DNA from: Halocaridina rubra
Taxonomy: Eukaryota; Arthropoda; Malacostraca; Decapoda; Atyidae
Assembly: GCA_037179515.1 (NCBI GenBank)
Contig: JAXCGZ010013639.1
Span: forward strand, 1 to 20,000
Direction of reading: 5' to 3'
Length of the DNA stretch: 20,000 nucleotides
Notes under the pieces: generated by a model
Told to the model about the DNA's origin: nothing
Database searches by the model: none
What the model saw: the letters and a program-made list of their open reading frames with translations, nothing else
Translations under genes and position numbers: made by a program
In this document: piece after piece, positions 1 through 12,770 of the stretch
Position numbering within the stretch: the stretch's first letter is position 1
Layout of the letters: the number at the start of each line of letters is the position of its first letter

Positions 1-1066
<1,066 letters not shown>

Positions 1067-2475
1067 CATCCATTTTTCTCAATATTTGTTTACATTCCTA
1101 AGTAAATGAACTCATATGCACAAACATACAACATCTCTCATGATATATTAAGCCTCATTTATCATCAATAACTGATATATTTATATTGGAAAACAGCTTG
1201 CCCTTAGCTATCTTACGGGGTCACGATAAGGTTTATTTTTGTGTCGTTGCGTGAGTCCTCTCATATATTGCAGTCGTAAGAAAATTTTCGAGTTGTGGAT
1301 GCCATGAACCAGGCAATACAGAGGAGGAGATTATCCGATGATGACTGACATGGCGGAAAGAAATGAAGTCATTCGTCATTTATCTTAAATTCTTTTTATC
1401 TATTTGATGTCGATATGAAGGATTGGTAAGTGCTTTGCAAGCATTGCGTGTTGGTATAGAAATATTTCCTTGATATATTAACCCTAATTCGTTCCATGTT
1501 GACATAAAGCTCTTGATAGAGTTATTTTGCGAAATAGGCTCTTGTTTCAAGAATTTGACATCAACTTCTCATTCAGACTTCACATTGAGTCATTTTAGAA
1601 AATTTTACTGCCATTGTTAACGGAAAAGAACCTATCACAGGATAGGTTCCTTAATTTACCTCTTCGTCAACCTTGCTCTTTATTTATCTATTTATTTTTG
1701 TTTACCTTTTTCCCTATATTTTCCTTCTCCCTATTAAGGTTTGTCCACACCGGCAACAAAACTTATCAACAACAAAACTGACAACATTGGACGCAACAAT
1801 GATTGTGTTGCTACTGGTACGATGGTGTCGATATGTTGGTATGGCGCTGTAAGCGATATGTTGGTACTACTGGTGTCTGTAGATGTCGACTGCGATGTTT
1901 AGGTCATTTTTTACAACTTGTTTCCGACTGCATGTTGCCGCAATGCAGTAAAAACATACGCTGGTAGTACCACATTCAGGTATATATATTGTGTTATATT
2001 GTGGTCGACTCATTAGTCCCTGATGATACCTGATATTGTTCCAGAGTGCTTTTTTAACCATGAAGGACAGACGTGCTTTACTTGTTGTCTATTTGGGTGG
2101 TAATATCTTTCCATAAAGACATCTTGGGCTTCATATAAGAAATTCAATTCAAGTAGTAAAATTAAAACAAGCTCTGCTAATTATCAATATTCTTTGTAAA
2201 TCTGTCTCTTTTTTCAAATAACAAAAGGTTCGCATTTGTACCATGTGTTTCTTCTTATATAATAATCTGTTTCGTCAGGACTCCAAAACAGATATCTAAT
2301 ATGGAATCTAAAAATATCAAATCTGTAGTTTCATATTGGTTAGAAACGTCAAAGGGAAATATTTATGGTAAAATATTCAAAACGAGGGTTCCCTTAGAAA
2401 CATTACCTATGATATGTCTCTCCAGATGTTGTGATTTTCATTTATCTATCTATATACAATAGTCCCATGCCCTCT
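1067..2475. other. Unassigned AT-rich stretch, no gene recognised
   Basis: No protein family, RNA gene or transposon end can be supported here. A 13-base word (cgatatgttggta) occurs twice, at 1829-1841 and 1854-1866, forming a small imperfect 25-base-period duplication. On the minus strand near 2030-2100 a frame reads QQVKHVCPSWLKKHSGT, faintly like the start of PIF/Harbinger transposases (W-L-K-K/R block). It is followed by stops and nothing else of that family is visible, so I do not call it. A 64-residue minus-strand frame at 1867-2061 has no recognisable motif. Confidence 0.6.
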
Positions 2476-2635
2476 CATGCATACATACATACATACTTAC
2501 ATACAAACATACATACATACATAAATACTTGCATGCATACATACATACATACATACATACATACATACATACATACATGCATACAACTTACATACATACA
2601 TACATACACACATACATATTTTTATGTACATACAT
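2476..2635. repeat. (ACAT)n tetranucleotide microsatellite, imperfect
   Basis: Repeated catacatacatac with interruptions (cttacatacaaac, aaatacttgcatgc, aacttac). The His/Thr/Tyr-rich open frames over it are translations of the repeat and are not genes. Confidence 0.95.
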
Positions 2636-2952
2636 CTACTTATTCAATGGGAGTTTTCCCGTTTGTGAGGAGGTGGCAGAGTCAAAGCACACATATTCAC
2701 CAAAAGCCAAGCAATCCTTGACCACTCCTCTTAACTCCTTGGAGATAAAGCGTTGCCACAATTCCAGCATCACTAACCTGCCAAGGTCATCATCCATAGG
2801 GTAAGATTGGAAGTATCTTCTGGCGTGTACAACAATAATAACAATGGACATAAAATAACAGGACTTTGTAATATACTGACCAAAATTCGTTTCCATTCTC
2901 TTGTCTTCTTTTCACTTCCGTATTTCTCTTCTTCTCTTTCTCCAATCAGCTT
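2636..2952. other. Unassigned spacer left of the hAT element
   Basis: Not simple sequence and not matched to any family I recognise. A minus-strand frame over 2636-2896 gives 86 residues, including the string MDDDLGRLVMLELWQRFI, which looks protein-like, but I know no family with it and there is no clear start or partner exon. The words acttattca (2638-2646) and tcaaagcacaca recur at similar spacing near 16979-17042, hinting at a shared old repeat. Confidence 0.4.
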
Positions 2953-3178
2953 ATGGCCAAAATTAAAGAGAATATAACCAAAAATGGTCACTTTGGAAAA
3001 GTATTAGGCCAAAAATATGGCCAAAGATATAAAATGATTGAATTGTGTGAATTAAAATACCATCAGTTAAGTGTGCATAAATTATGCCTATATATTCGAT
3101 TATATATCATCAAAAATACTTTTAATTAGACTTAAAGAACTTACAGTGAAACGCAGCTGTTTAAGTGACAGCACTTCC

Positions 3179-4966
3179 TCAAGATATTGAATATCTTGTT
3201 CTTCTTTTTCTATTATCGAGTCGTAAAGGGCTTTGCTGTTGTGCATTCGTAACATTTCGGGAGTACATTGAAAAATATTGGCAGCAAATAGTGTTATCAC
3301 TTAAGAATAACCGGATTCTTACAATTGAATCCAGCAGTTGTGTTTGCATCCTGTTTCTGGGTTTAGTTTCGATAGATGTTACATAAGAAAAAAATCGTTC
3401 AATTATTGCACTACTTGCTGGCACGATAAGGCATTTTAGAGCTTAATTCGACAGTTCTTTAAAATTATTATGTTTGGATACTGTTTGCCAAAATTCTAAA
3501 GCTCCCTCAGGGATTCAAACTTGTTTGAAGATATCCTCTTCATTCTACGCAACAAGGATATTTTTTTTAATTGATCTTTGGCTACATCAACATCATCTAT
3601 TAGGTGGAAAAATGGCATAGCAGAAAATTTTCCCTTTTCTGTTTGGCTTAGAATAGCAGTAGGGTTAAAATATAACCGACCTTTAAATATATCAGCTGAC
3701 TCAGTCCGCTTGTTCACTTGATACAAAGATTCTTGAAGCATAGATTGCACCTAAATTTCACAGACTTAATTTTATTATATTCTCGTTCCATATTAGAAGT
3801 GCTAAAGCTGACGAAGTACGTCTTAATTTCTTAATAAAATTTAATTCCACAGTCTACATTTTCTACTATTATTTCATCCTATCTTGTAACATCTCTTTCA
3901 TCAACTTTGCCTTATACTTTGTATCCTGACCTCCAGATTGTTTACAGCAGGTGGAGTATGCAATTATTAGCAGTATATTATTCACTAACCACCTTGTCAT
4001 GGACAATTTCATAAATGGCAGGGGTGCATCTCGTTCCTGGTTATCTTCTACTGCTGAATTCATCACTTTAAAAAGAGCCTTAAAATCTTCTCTTCTCATA
4101 TTGCTATTTGAAAACTCCAAAGGAATTTCAGTTAAAATGAATCCAACACTGGGTGGCAACTTTGAAAATGCATGCTGTATGCAAAGTGCCAGAGAGTGGC
4201 AAATGCACTTCATTTGAATGCAGTTCGAATTTTCAATTCTAGTCCTAGTCCACAAGGCATTGTTACTTCCAACCATAGCAGCAACACCATCACCAGCAAA
4301 CCCAATACAGTTCTTTAGAGTTTGATTATATGAAGGCAACACTTCTGAAATTTATTAAATAAAACCTCTGTTATTGTGTCTACAGCAGGCATAAGACCCA
4401 AGAATGCTGAGGGAATTTTATTTGTTTCATAGCAAAACAAAAAAATCTAACAACTATGCACAAATGCTTTTGTATTGCAATATCTGTAGATTCATCTACT
4501 GTTGATACATGCCTTTTGCTTTCTAAATCATGCTTCAGTTGCTCTTTCAGTGAAACCTCAGTTATATTTCCTATTGCAATACATTTGGTTCTGTGAAGCT
4601 TAATGCCACCAAGAACACCATTTTGCCATGTTTCTCAACTACTTCATCTATATGAGCTACAGCACGAACTGAGGACTGACATGCTATTGCAAGGGTAAGT
4701 TTTATTTCTGCTTGTTTTTACTGGTCATTCATGGGAGATTTGATAATTTTATATAGAGTTGTTTGCGATATACTGGGAGATTTATCTTGGTGTTTCTTTG
4801 AATTTTCATAAACAGATATGTCATAAAGTTTTGGCAGCACGTTAGTTTTGCAATACGTGCAATATGCATGTTGCCTATCATCAAAAGATTACAGCCACAT
4901 ATATTTTATTTCCCTCTCTTTTTTATATTTTCTTCCACCTTTATTATCACTTTTGTATCTAGGCAT
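3179..4966 (-). pseudogene. hAT-family transposase with BED-like zinc finger, inactivated
   Basis: Cut-and-paste DNA transposase remnant. Reading the minus strand from an ATG at 4966-4964, the frame gives MPRYKSDNKGGRKYKKERE. After an in-frame TAA (4891-4889) comes a BED-like finger (AYCTYCKTNVLPK ... KKHQDK); there is another TAA at 4720-4718, and the frame ends at a TAG at 4573-4571. After a frame change come VDESTDIAIQKHLCIVV (about 4499-4440), the first catalytic block of hAT enzymes; then NCIGFAGDGVAAMVG and KCICHSLALCIQHAF (4342-3869), carrying the second acidic block and ending in TRWLV. A middle block with SADIFKGRLYFNPTAILSQT lies at 3750-3496. The C-terminal dimerisation block, SSAIIERFFSYVT...KPRNRM, lies at 3424-3179. 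There are at least two internal stops and several frameshifts, so no functional protein is expected. Domain order matches full-length hAT transposases; a domesticated gene is unlikely given the breaks. Confidence 0.85.
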
Positions 4967-5303
4967 TTCAAATGGCTTGAAAAAACAAAAACATAATTTT
5001 TCAATTCAGAAAATGAAGAAAAGAACAAACTATATTACTACAAATACTAATCTGGCACAGCAAACACCAATCTGGTAAAGGGAAAATAACAAAATTTGAA
5101 GCAATATAAAAATCGAGTTTACAAACAATATTAAAAATATTCAATAATTATATTAAAATAACTTAATCAGCATTCTTACGAATCTGAACATATTACTTGC
5201 ATTCTGTCACAATGCGGGCAAAGTTAATGCAAAATGTTCCAGTACCAAAGCTTATGAGATAGAAGTATCACCAAAGAGCAACAAATGTCTGATATGCAAC
5301 GGA

Positions 5304-5373
5304 ACAACACTTGCAACACAAAGTCTACGCCGTAACTCACAACACTTGCAACACAAAGTCTACGCCGTTACTA
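5304..5373. repeat. Two-copy 35-base tandem duplication
   Basis: The unit beginning acaacacttgcaacacaa occurs at 5304-5338 and again at 5339-5373, with one difference near the end (gtaactc versus gttacta). It lies inside the proposed hAT element, between the transposase start and the right motif cluster. Confidence 0.95.
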
Positions 5374-5898
5374 ATTAGAGACGATAAAAACAGACATGGA
5401 CCCAAGCCGGATGGTTGTTGTGTATGTGTTTTAAGCGAGTACAAAACTAGGCTGAAGCATGTTTAGTGGTATTTATCAACAGAACTGGATCAAGTTTATA
5501 ACAACAATAGCGAACGAGATCTTTGTATATTTATTTTATACAAGTACAGAACCAAGATCAAGCTTGGTTGGTGTTATTGAGGGAATCATAGAAACAAACT
5601 CTATGCCAGCTACCAAAGGCTCATTCTGACTTCATCGAACAAACAGTTTCAGTAACAGTCAATTTGCATCAAGTGCGTCACCGCCAACCAAATGTGGCGT
5701 AAAAGAGTACCAACAGCTAGCCTTACAATGCAATAACAATATTAAATTACATAAATAATGCATATGATTTGAAAACTTCGTAAACATGGCCATATTTGTG
5801 TCCACATTTGCAGAAATTACCAAACTGATATTTTAATTAAAACAGAGTTCAAAAAAATGGCCACATTTGAAAAAATTGGCTATGAAATGGCCAATATT

Positions 5899-6164
5899 AC
5901 AACCATTTTCTTGATATCACCAACATTCTAAATGAATTATTTAAGCTTTCTTATATTGTTTTCAACACCCGTCTGCCTTAGAAATAAAAAAGTGTCTTCG
6001 CTTTTTATCTAATAAAATACCACTATACCCTCGCAAAGAGAAAAAAATAATCCTCTTTTGAGCTCCTAATAATATTTTATTCATACAGAGGTTACCTTAA
6101 AGAGACATGACTTAATGGAGGGTATTTGCTATTATCTTATGCTTTTATTTCTTTTTAATATTTG
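5899..6164. other. Unassigned AT-rich spacer
   Basis: No frame, repeat or motif that I can support between the right motif cluster of the hAT element and the triplet repeat block. Confidence 0.6.
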
Positions 6165-6762
6165 TTATTGTTGCTGCTATTGCTTCTTGGTGTTGTTGTT
6201 GTTGTTTTTGTGGCTGCTGCTGTTGTTGCTTATTATTGTTGGTTATTGTTGGTTGTTGTAGTCGTTGTTGCTGTTATTTGTTGTGCTTGTTGTTCTTGTT
6301 AATGACGGTTGTTGTTATTGTTCATGTTGGTTGTTGCTATTGTTGCTACTGTTTCTTATTACCAGTGTTTTGTTGTTGTTTTTTGTTCGTGCTTTTGTTG
6401 CTGTTGTTTGTTGATGCTTTTGCATGTTTTTGTTGCTATCATTTGTTTCTGTTGTTGCTGTTAGTTGTTATTGTTGCTGATGTTGCTGTTGTTGCTGTTG
6501 TTTATTGTTGTTGTTTGCTGTTGCTGTTTTATTGCTGTTGATGTTGTTTGTTGTTGTTGTTGTTGTTGCTATTGCTGGCTGTTGATGTTGGTTGTTGCTG
6601 TTGTTGCTTGTTGTTACTGTTGTTTGTTGTTGTTATTTGTAGCAGTTGCTTTAACTGGTTTTTGTTGCATTATTGTTGTTGTTATTGCTCTTGGTTGTTA
6701 TTGGTTGTTTTTGCTGTTTGTGCTTGTTGTTTTCATTCATGCTGTTGTTTCTCTTACAATCA
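6165..6762. repeat. TTG/TGC-rich cryptic triplet repeat
   Basis: About 600 bases built almost wholly from gtt, gct and tgt triplets in changing order, with few A or C apart from tgc. It looks like an old, heavily mutated triplet microsatellite. The Leu/Val/Cys-rich frames across it are simple-sequence artefacts. Confidence 0.85.
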
Positions 6763-7422
<660 letters not shown>

Positions 7423-7451
7423 GTGGTGGCGGGCACAGCATCAAAGAATAG

Positions 7452-10442
7452 CCCCAACGCATTCCCTGCGTGTCGTATGAGGCGATTAAAAGTGGACAGA
7501 GCGAGGGGACTAGGAGTCCCTCCTTGCATAAACCTCCTGCGAGACGTCAAAAAAGAAGGGGAGAAGAGGGGAGAATAGCTTATCCCCAGACTCTAATTTT
7601 GGGGTGTCTAAATGTGCGTGGTTGTAGTATGATAGTGAGAAAAGGATATGAGATTGGATATATGTTTGGTAGGAGGAAAATGGATGTACTGGAACTGTGT
7701 GAGCCGAAGATGAAAGCAGAAGTGGCATTTTTTGATGTGACAAGTAGGGTGTCTGGGGTTGGAAGGGGGAGAGCGAGAGAAGGTGTGGCATTATTGCTGA
7801 GTGAATTGATGGTAAATAAGGTAGTGGAATGGAAAGAAGTGTCATCTAGGCTGATGTGGGTGAGGGCTAGGATAGGTAGGAAATGTTGGGCTTTTGTTAG
7901 TGCGTATGTGCCAGGATGTGAGAGAAGTGAGGAAGAGTGGGATGAATTCTGGATTGAGTTAACTAGGAGTGTGGATGGTCTTAGTAGAAAGAACTATGTA
8001 GTTGTGTTGGATGACTTGAATGCCAGAGTGAGTGATGGAGAGGTAGAAGGTGTTGTAGAAAAGTATAGGGTACCAGGTGGGATTGAGAGTGGCGATAGAC
8101 TGTTAGATATGTGTGTGGAAGAAGAGTTGGTGTTAGGTAATAGTTTTTTCAAGAAGAAGTTAATAAATAAGTATACATGGATGAGAGTGACAAATGGAAG
8201 AGTGAAAGAAAATGCATTGATGGATTATGTGTTGGTATCAAAGAGCATGATTGGTAGAGTGAAAGATGTGCATGCATTTAGGGGTGTGGCTGCTGAGATG
8301 TCTGATCCTTTTTTGGTTGAAACAAAAGTGGTAGTAGCAAAAGAGGGGGGAAATAGAGTGGGGGGATGTAGAAGGGAAATGGTGAAGGTGGAAGACTTGA
8401 AAAAGCCAGAGAAGAGACGGTTGAAAGTGGCATATGACAGGGTGAAAGAAAGAGAAGTTGTGGAGTTAGAGGAGGAATGGGGGTTGATGAAAGAATGTTT
8501 TGTGGGACATACAAGTGATGTGTGTGGAAAGAGGTTTGTTGGAGGTGGCATGAGGATGGGCAGCGTGTGGTGGAATGAACTGGTGAAAATGAAGTTGGAA
8601 GAGAAATAGAGGGCTTTTGAGGAATGGTTGCAGTGTAAAAGTAGGGAGAAGTATGAAAGATATAGGGAGAAAAATGTAGGTCATATGAGGAGAATAAAAA
8701 GTTTTGGAAAGAAGTGAAGAGAGTAAGGAAGGGTGGATCGAGGATGGAAGAGACAGTGAAAGATGTGAATGTACAAATGTTAAGAGAGAATGATACAAGG
8801 AAAATATGGACAGAATATTTTGAGTGCTTGCTGAATGTTAAGGAAGAGAGAGAGGCAGCTATAGTTGCAGTGGGGGGTGTTTAAGTGCCAGAAATGGGAT
8901 ATGAAAATGAGAGAGAGACTACAAGAGAGGAGGTGATAAGGGCATTGTATGAAGCTAAAGCACTTAAAGCACGTGGAATGGATGGTGTGAGAGCGGAGAT
9001 GTTGAAAGAAGGGGGTGGGACTGCATTGGAATGGTTAGTGAGAGTGTTTAATATATGCATTATGTTGTCAATGATGCTAATGGAATGGGTGATTGCTTGT
9101 ATAGTGCCCCTATACAAATGTAAGGGATATGTGTATGAATGCAGTAATTTTACTGGTATGAGTTTGTTGAGTGTGGTAGGAAAAGTGTACGGTAGGATAT
9201 TGGTTAATAGGATTAGGGATAAGACAGAAAATGTGATCGCAGATGTGCAGAGTGATTTTAGCGGAGGTAGAGGTTGCATAGCTCAGATTTTTATAGTTAG
9301 GCAGTTATGTGAGAAAAATTTAGCAAAGGGTAACAATGTGTATTATACATTTTTGGATTTTGAGAAAGCGTATGATAGAGTTGATAGAGAGGCAATGTGG
9401 AATGTTTTGAGATTATATGGAATCAATGGAAAATTGTTGCATGCAATGAAGAGTTTGTATGAGGGCAGTAGAGCTTGTGTTAGGGTAGGGAATGAGGTGA
9501 TTGAGTGGTTTCAAGTGAGTGTGGGACTGAGACAGGGATGTGTGATGTCACCATGGCTATTCAATTTGAATATTGATGGAGTCGTAAGAGAGGTGAATGA
9601 GCGAGTGCATGGTCGAGGTTTGAGAATGGCAGATGGGAATGATAGCGGGTGGGAGCTGAATCAGTTGCTGTTTGCAGATGATACTGTGGTGGTGGCAGAT
9701 TCAGAGAAAAAGCTGTGTCAGTTAGTGTCAGAATTTGGAATGGTGTGTGAGAGAAGGAAGTTGCGAGTGAATGTTGGAAAGAGTAAGGTTATGAGGTGTT
9801 CAAGAAATGAGGATGGTGCTGGATTGAATGTTATGTTGAATGGAGAGACACTTGAGGAAGTTGATCAGTTTAAGTAATTAGGCTCGGTTATAGCTGCAAA
9901 TGGTGGAGTGGAAGCAGATTTGTGTCACAGAGTGAATGAAGGAAGTAAAGTGTTGGGTGCATTGAAAGGAGTAATAAAGAATAGAGGGTTGGGAATGAAT
10001 GTTGAGAAAGTTTTGTATGAGAAAGTGGTTGTGCCAACTGTGATGTATGGATCAGAGATAAGGGGTATGAAAGTAAGTGAGAGACGGAAACTAAATGTGT
10101 TTAAGGTGAAATGCCTGAGGAGTATGATTGGAGTATCTAGGTTGGATAGGGTTAGGAATGAAGTGGTGAGCGCAAGAACTGGTGTGAGGAGATAAATTGC
10201 AGCCAAAGTAGATATGAATGTTCTGAGATGGTTTGGGCATGTGGAAAGGATGGATGATGAAAGACTGCTAAAAAAAGTTGATGAATGCGAGAGTTGATGG
10301 GAGAAATGATAGAGGGAGGCCTAGGTTTGGGTGGATGGATGGACTAAGGAGAGTCCTGAATGATAGGAGGATGGATGTGAGGGAAGCAAGTGAGCGTGCT
10401 AGAAATAGGAATGAATGGCGAGCCATCGTGACGCAGCTCTGA
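7452..10442 (+). pseudogene. RTE endonuclease-reverse transcriptase polyprotein, broken
   Basis: The apurinic-type endonuclease domain starts near 7590 with LNVRGC (Asn codon 7611); LCEPKM (Glu 7701) and DDLNAR (8010-8024) follow. The final block reads SDP at 8301-8309, where these enzymes have SDH, so the catalytic His is lost. Reverse transcriptase follows: YDRVDREAMWNVL (after LDFEKA near 9352), GLRQGCVMSPWLF (about 9527) and an intact FADD box (9671-9682). The C-terminal tail has RWFGHVERM near 10230 and ends at TGA 10440-10442. Breaks are stops at 8607-8609, 8882-8884 (GTT-TAA-GTG), 9875-9877 (FK-stop-LGS, where a Tyr is expected) and 10193-10195, plus frame changes near 8690 and in the A-run near 10270. 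No ATG precedes the Asn block in frame, so the true start is uncertain. The region near 8640-8700 seems shortened relative to the family as I remember it. Confidence 0.9.
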
Positions 10443-10711
10443 TGGGCATATGCGGTTGCCATTGGGTTGCATCTTACAGAGGTAGCCCTGTGGTAGGGGC
10501 AGTAGGAGGAGTTGGCAATTGTGAAGCGACACAGGTTGTGGAAGAGCCGGGAGGATGGGCTGTAGCACTCCAGCAGTGCCATCTGAACGGTCGCTAGCTC
10601 CCTCGTCATTGCTCATAGAGCAAAGTATTCCCCTTATTGTTTTCTTTTCTTTTTTGATGTCGGCTACACCCCAATTAAAGGGGGAAATAGCAAAGGTTGA
10701 TAGATAGATAG
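10443..10711 (+). other. RTE 3' untranslated region with (GATA)n tail
   Basis: A non-coding, more GC-balanced segment after the frame end. It passes through gtcggctacaccccaatta and closes with ttgatagatagataga (10697-10712). Short tandem tails of this type are usual for RTE elements, which lack long A-tails. A 60-residue plus-strand frame at 10415-10597 is incidental. Confidence 0.75.
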
Positions 10712-10891
<180 letters not shown>

Positions 10892-11030
10892 GTCTTTGCG
10901 TCAATATTTATTATATTTTTAATGCATACAAAGCATTGCCCTAACCTTGAGGTTACTACATATTATAAAATCTACAGGGAGTTGTATTGAAAAATATATC
11001 ATATAATCTTCCTTTATTAACACGTTTGAT

Positions 11031-11224
<194 letters not shown>

Positions 11225-11268
11225 TCTCTCGCATGCAAGCAGACAATGAGTCGCAAAGTAATCAATAC

Positions 11269-11310
11269 TTATTAATCACTGGTCAAAAAAGGGCAGTCGT
11301 TGATTAATAA
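11269..11310. repeat. 10-bp perfect inverted repeat inside the CT/GA spacer
   Basis: ttattaatca (11269-11278) and tgattaataa (11301-11310) are exact reverse complements separated by 22 bases. The pair sits within the spacer between the CT and GA runs, so a hairpin can nest inside the larger inverted structure. I see no terminator context, as this is not a bacterial-type region. Confidence 0.9.
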
Positions 11311-11390
11311 TCCCCTTTCATGATAATGTATGGGAGATCCTATTATATATTAAGGTCTCCACTAATTACGTATATAAAGTATAATGTTAC

Positions 11391-11814
<424 letters not shown>

Positions 11815-12770
11815 TTTTTTTCATGAGCGTGTCACCAGGACAGGCAAGAAAACTGCCCTCATCAAGAAAGATCATTACAAGAAGAATACATTACGATGAA
11901 AGAAAAGAAAAGGTTACGGGCAAGTTAGAAATATGGTAATGATACACAAAGGAAAAGGTAAGACTGAAAGAATGATCAAGCTACTAAGATCTTAGAGATA
12001 TGGTAGGATTATGCCCTGAGCTGATGAAAGATCCGCTTTTTGAAAGAAGATATGTTATAAGACTTAGGAAAGAAAAAAAGGAAGAAAAGAGTTCCATAGT
12101 CTGGAGGTAGATGGGCAGAAACAGTACCTACAATGACCAATCCAAGAACTACCAATCTCCACACAGTGCCTTTGAGACGAGGCCGCTTAGTATGTGTTAC
12201 ATGGCCTCATCAATAGGGGAGGGATGCAACTCGCAAACACATCAGAACAGCGATGGAAGTAGTAGTGAGAGCAAAGGGAAATGAATGATACATTGTGGCA
12301 TAGAGAAAGAAAATCCAGATTAGAAGCAAGAGAAGAGTCGTTAATGAATCTGACTGCCTCAGATTCAACCCTATCAAGGGGATAATTATAAGAAGAGCAC
12401 CCAAGATGTGCGAGCAGCATTCTAAGCAGGGATGGATAAGACCTTAAGAGAGGAAAAGTAATGACGAAAAAGAAACAGAACCCCAAATATTTTGGATGCA
12501 GATTTATAAATTTTGCTTATGTGATTCCTCCAAGACAAGTTAGGGGCTGTATAAATTCCTAATATGTTGATAATATCAAGAGGGTAAATTTTGTTAGTTT
12601 TGATGACAATAGGGCTATCAGGAGGAGAATAAGGTTAAGAGAGAGCCAGAAATATGTCTAGGAGACATTAAATTTAACAAAAGTTTGGGTACCCCTCTTA
12701 GATACCCTCTGCAAATTGGGGTTGAGAGTAGAAGAAAGAGTGATACAATAAAGATTGTGAGTAGCAGACA
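11815..12770 (-). mobile_element. I/Jockey-group LINE, 3' part (copy B)
   Basis: Reading the minus strand from about 12770 to 11815, the sequence follows copy C from about 14295 to its 3' end. Shared landmarks include ctcctcctgata, cttggaggaatcacataa, cttgatagggttgaatct and ccatctacctccagact. Protein remnants include LDRVESEAVRFINDSS and LGCSSYNYP (frame 12486-12187), the C-terminal region after the reverse transcriptase. It closes with the same 3' untranslated sequence and a short A-tail (T-run 11815-11821). It lacks the endonuclease and the catalytic reverse transcriptase. It is visibly more diverged from copy C than copy A is at the shared 3' end, and carries stops and frame changes. Confidence 0.85.

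Larger units (their letters stand above)
2953..5898 (-). mobile_element. Decayed hAT-type DNA transposon (proposed extent)
   Basis: The core is the transposase remnant at 3179-4966 (separate entry). The proposed outer limits come from clusters of the word ATGGCCA on both sides: 2953 and 3017 on the left; 5786, 5857 and 5887 on the right. Related variants occur at 2984 (atggtcacttt) and 5798-5810 (gtgtccacatttg). I found no other exact ATGGCCA in the window by eye. Known hAT elements carry repeated subterminal motifs to which their transposase binds, and about 2.9 kb is an ordinary size for the superfamily. I could not identify terminal inverted repeats or the 8-bp target duplication expected of hAT, so the ends are inference. 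The part beyond the transposase start (4967-5785) is AT-rich, with one 35-base tandem duplication and no gene. Confidence 0.5.
7423..10711 (+). mobile_element. RTE-clade non-LTR retrotransposon, near full length, inactive
   Basis: A LINE that moves through an RNA copy using its own endonuclease and reverse transcriptase. From left to right: a leader of roughly 150 bases (starting gtggtggcgggcacagcatc, with a small GGGACT/AGTCCC hairpin at 7506-7520), a single long reading frame (7452-10442, broken), a 3' untranslated part, and a short (GATA)n tail ending at 10711. Both flanks are ATT microsatellite. The sense strand is extremely G-rich and C-poor: 9361-9420 has 20 G and 2 C; 9901-9960 has 24 G and 4 C. 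Clade assignment rests on the single-frame endonuclease plus reverse transcriptase layout, the short repeated tail and sequence motifs known to me from RTE elements. Confidence 0.85.

Noticed and set aside
2030..2100. PIF/Harbinger transposase start on the minus strand
   Set aside because: One short W-L-K-K-like block with stops after it. No catalytic block, no second exon and no terminal repeats were seen.
2636..2896. 86-residue minus-strand frame as a host exon
   Set aside because: It is protein-like in part, but its ends run into the ACAT repeat and AT-rich DNA; no start, splice sites or known family.
7427..7540. HDV-like self-cleaving ribozyme at the RTE 5' end
   Set aside because: Some RTE elements carry one, and a 4-bp hairpin with a 7-base loop (acgc/gcgt near 7457-7471) looked promising. 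I could pair only five bases for the first helix and found no proper catalytic-strand motif before the second helix.
8225..8798. Pro/Ser/His-rich minus-strand frames inside the RTE element
   Set aside because: They are antisense shadows of the G-rich sense strand; the plus strand carries the recognisable endonuclease motifs.
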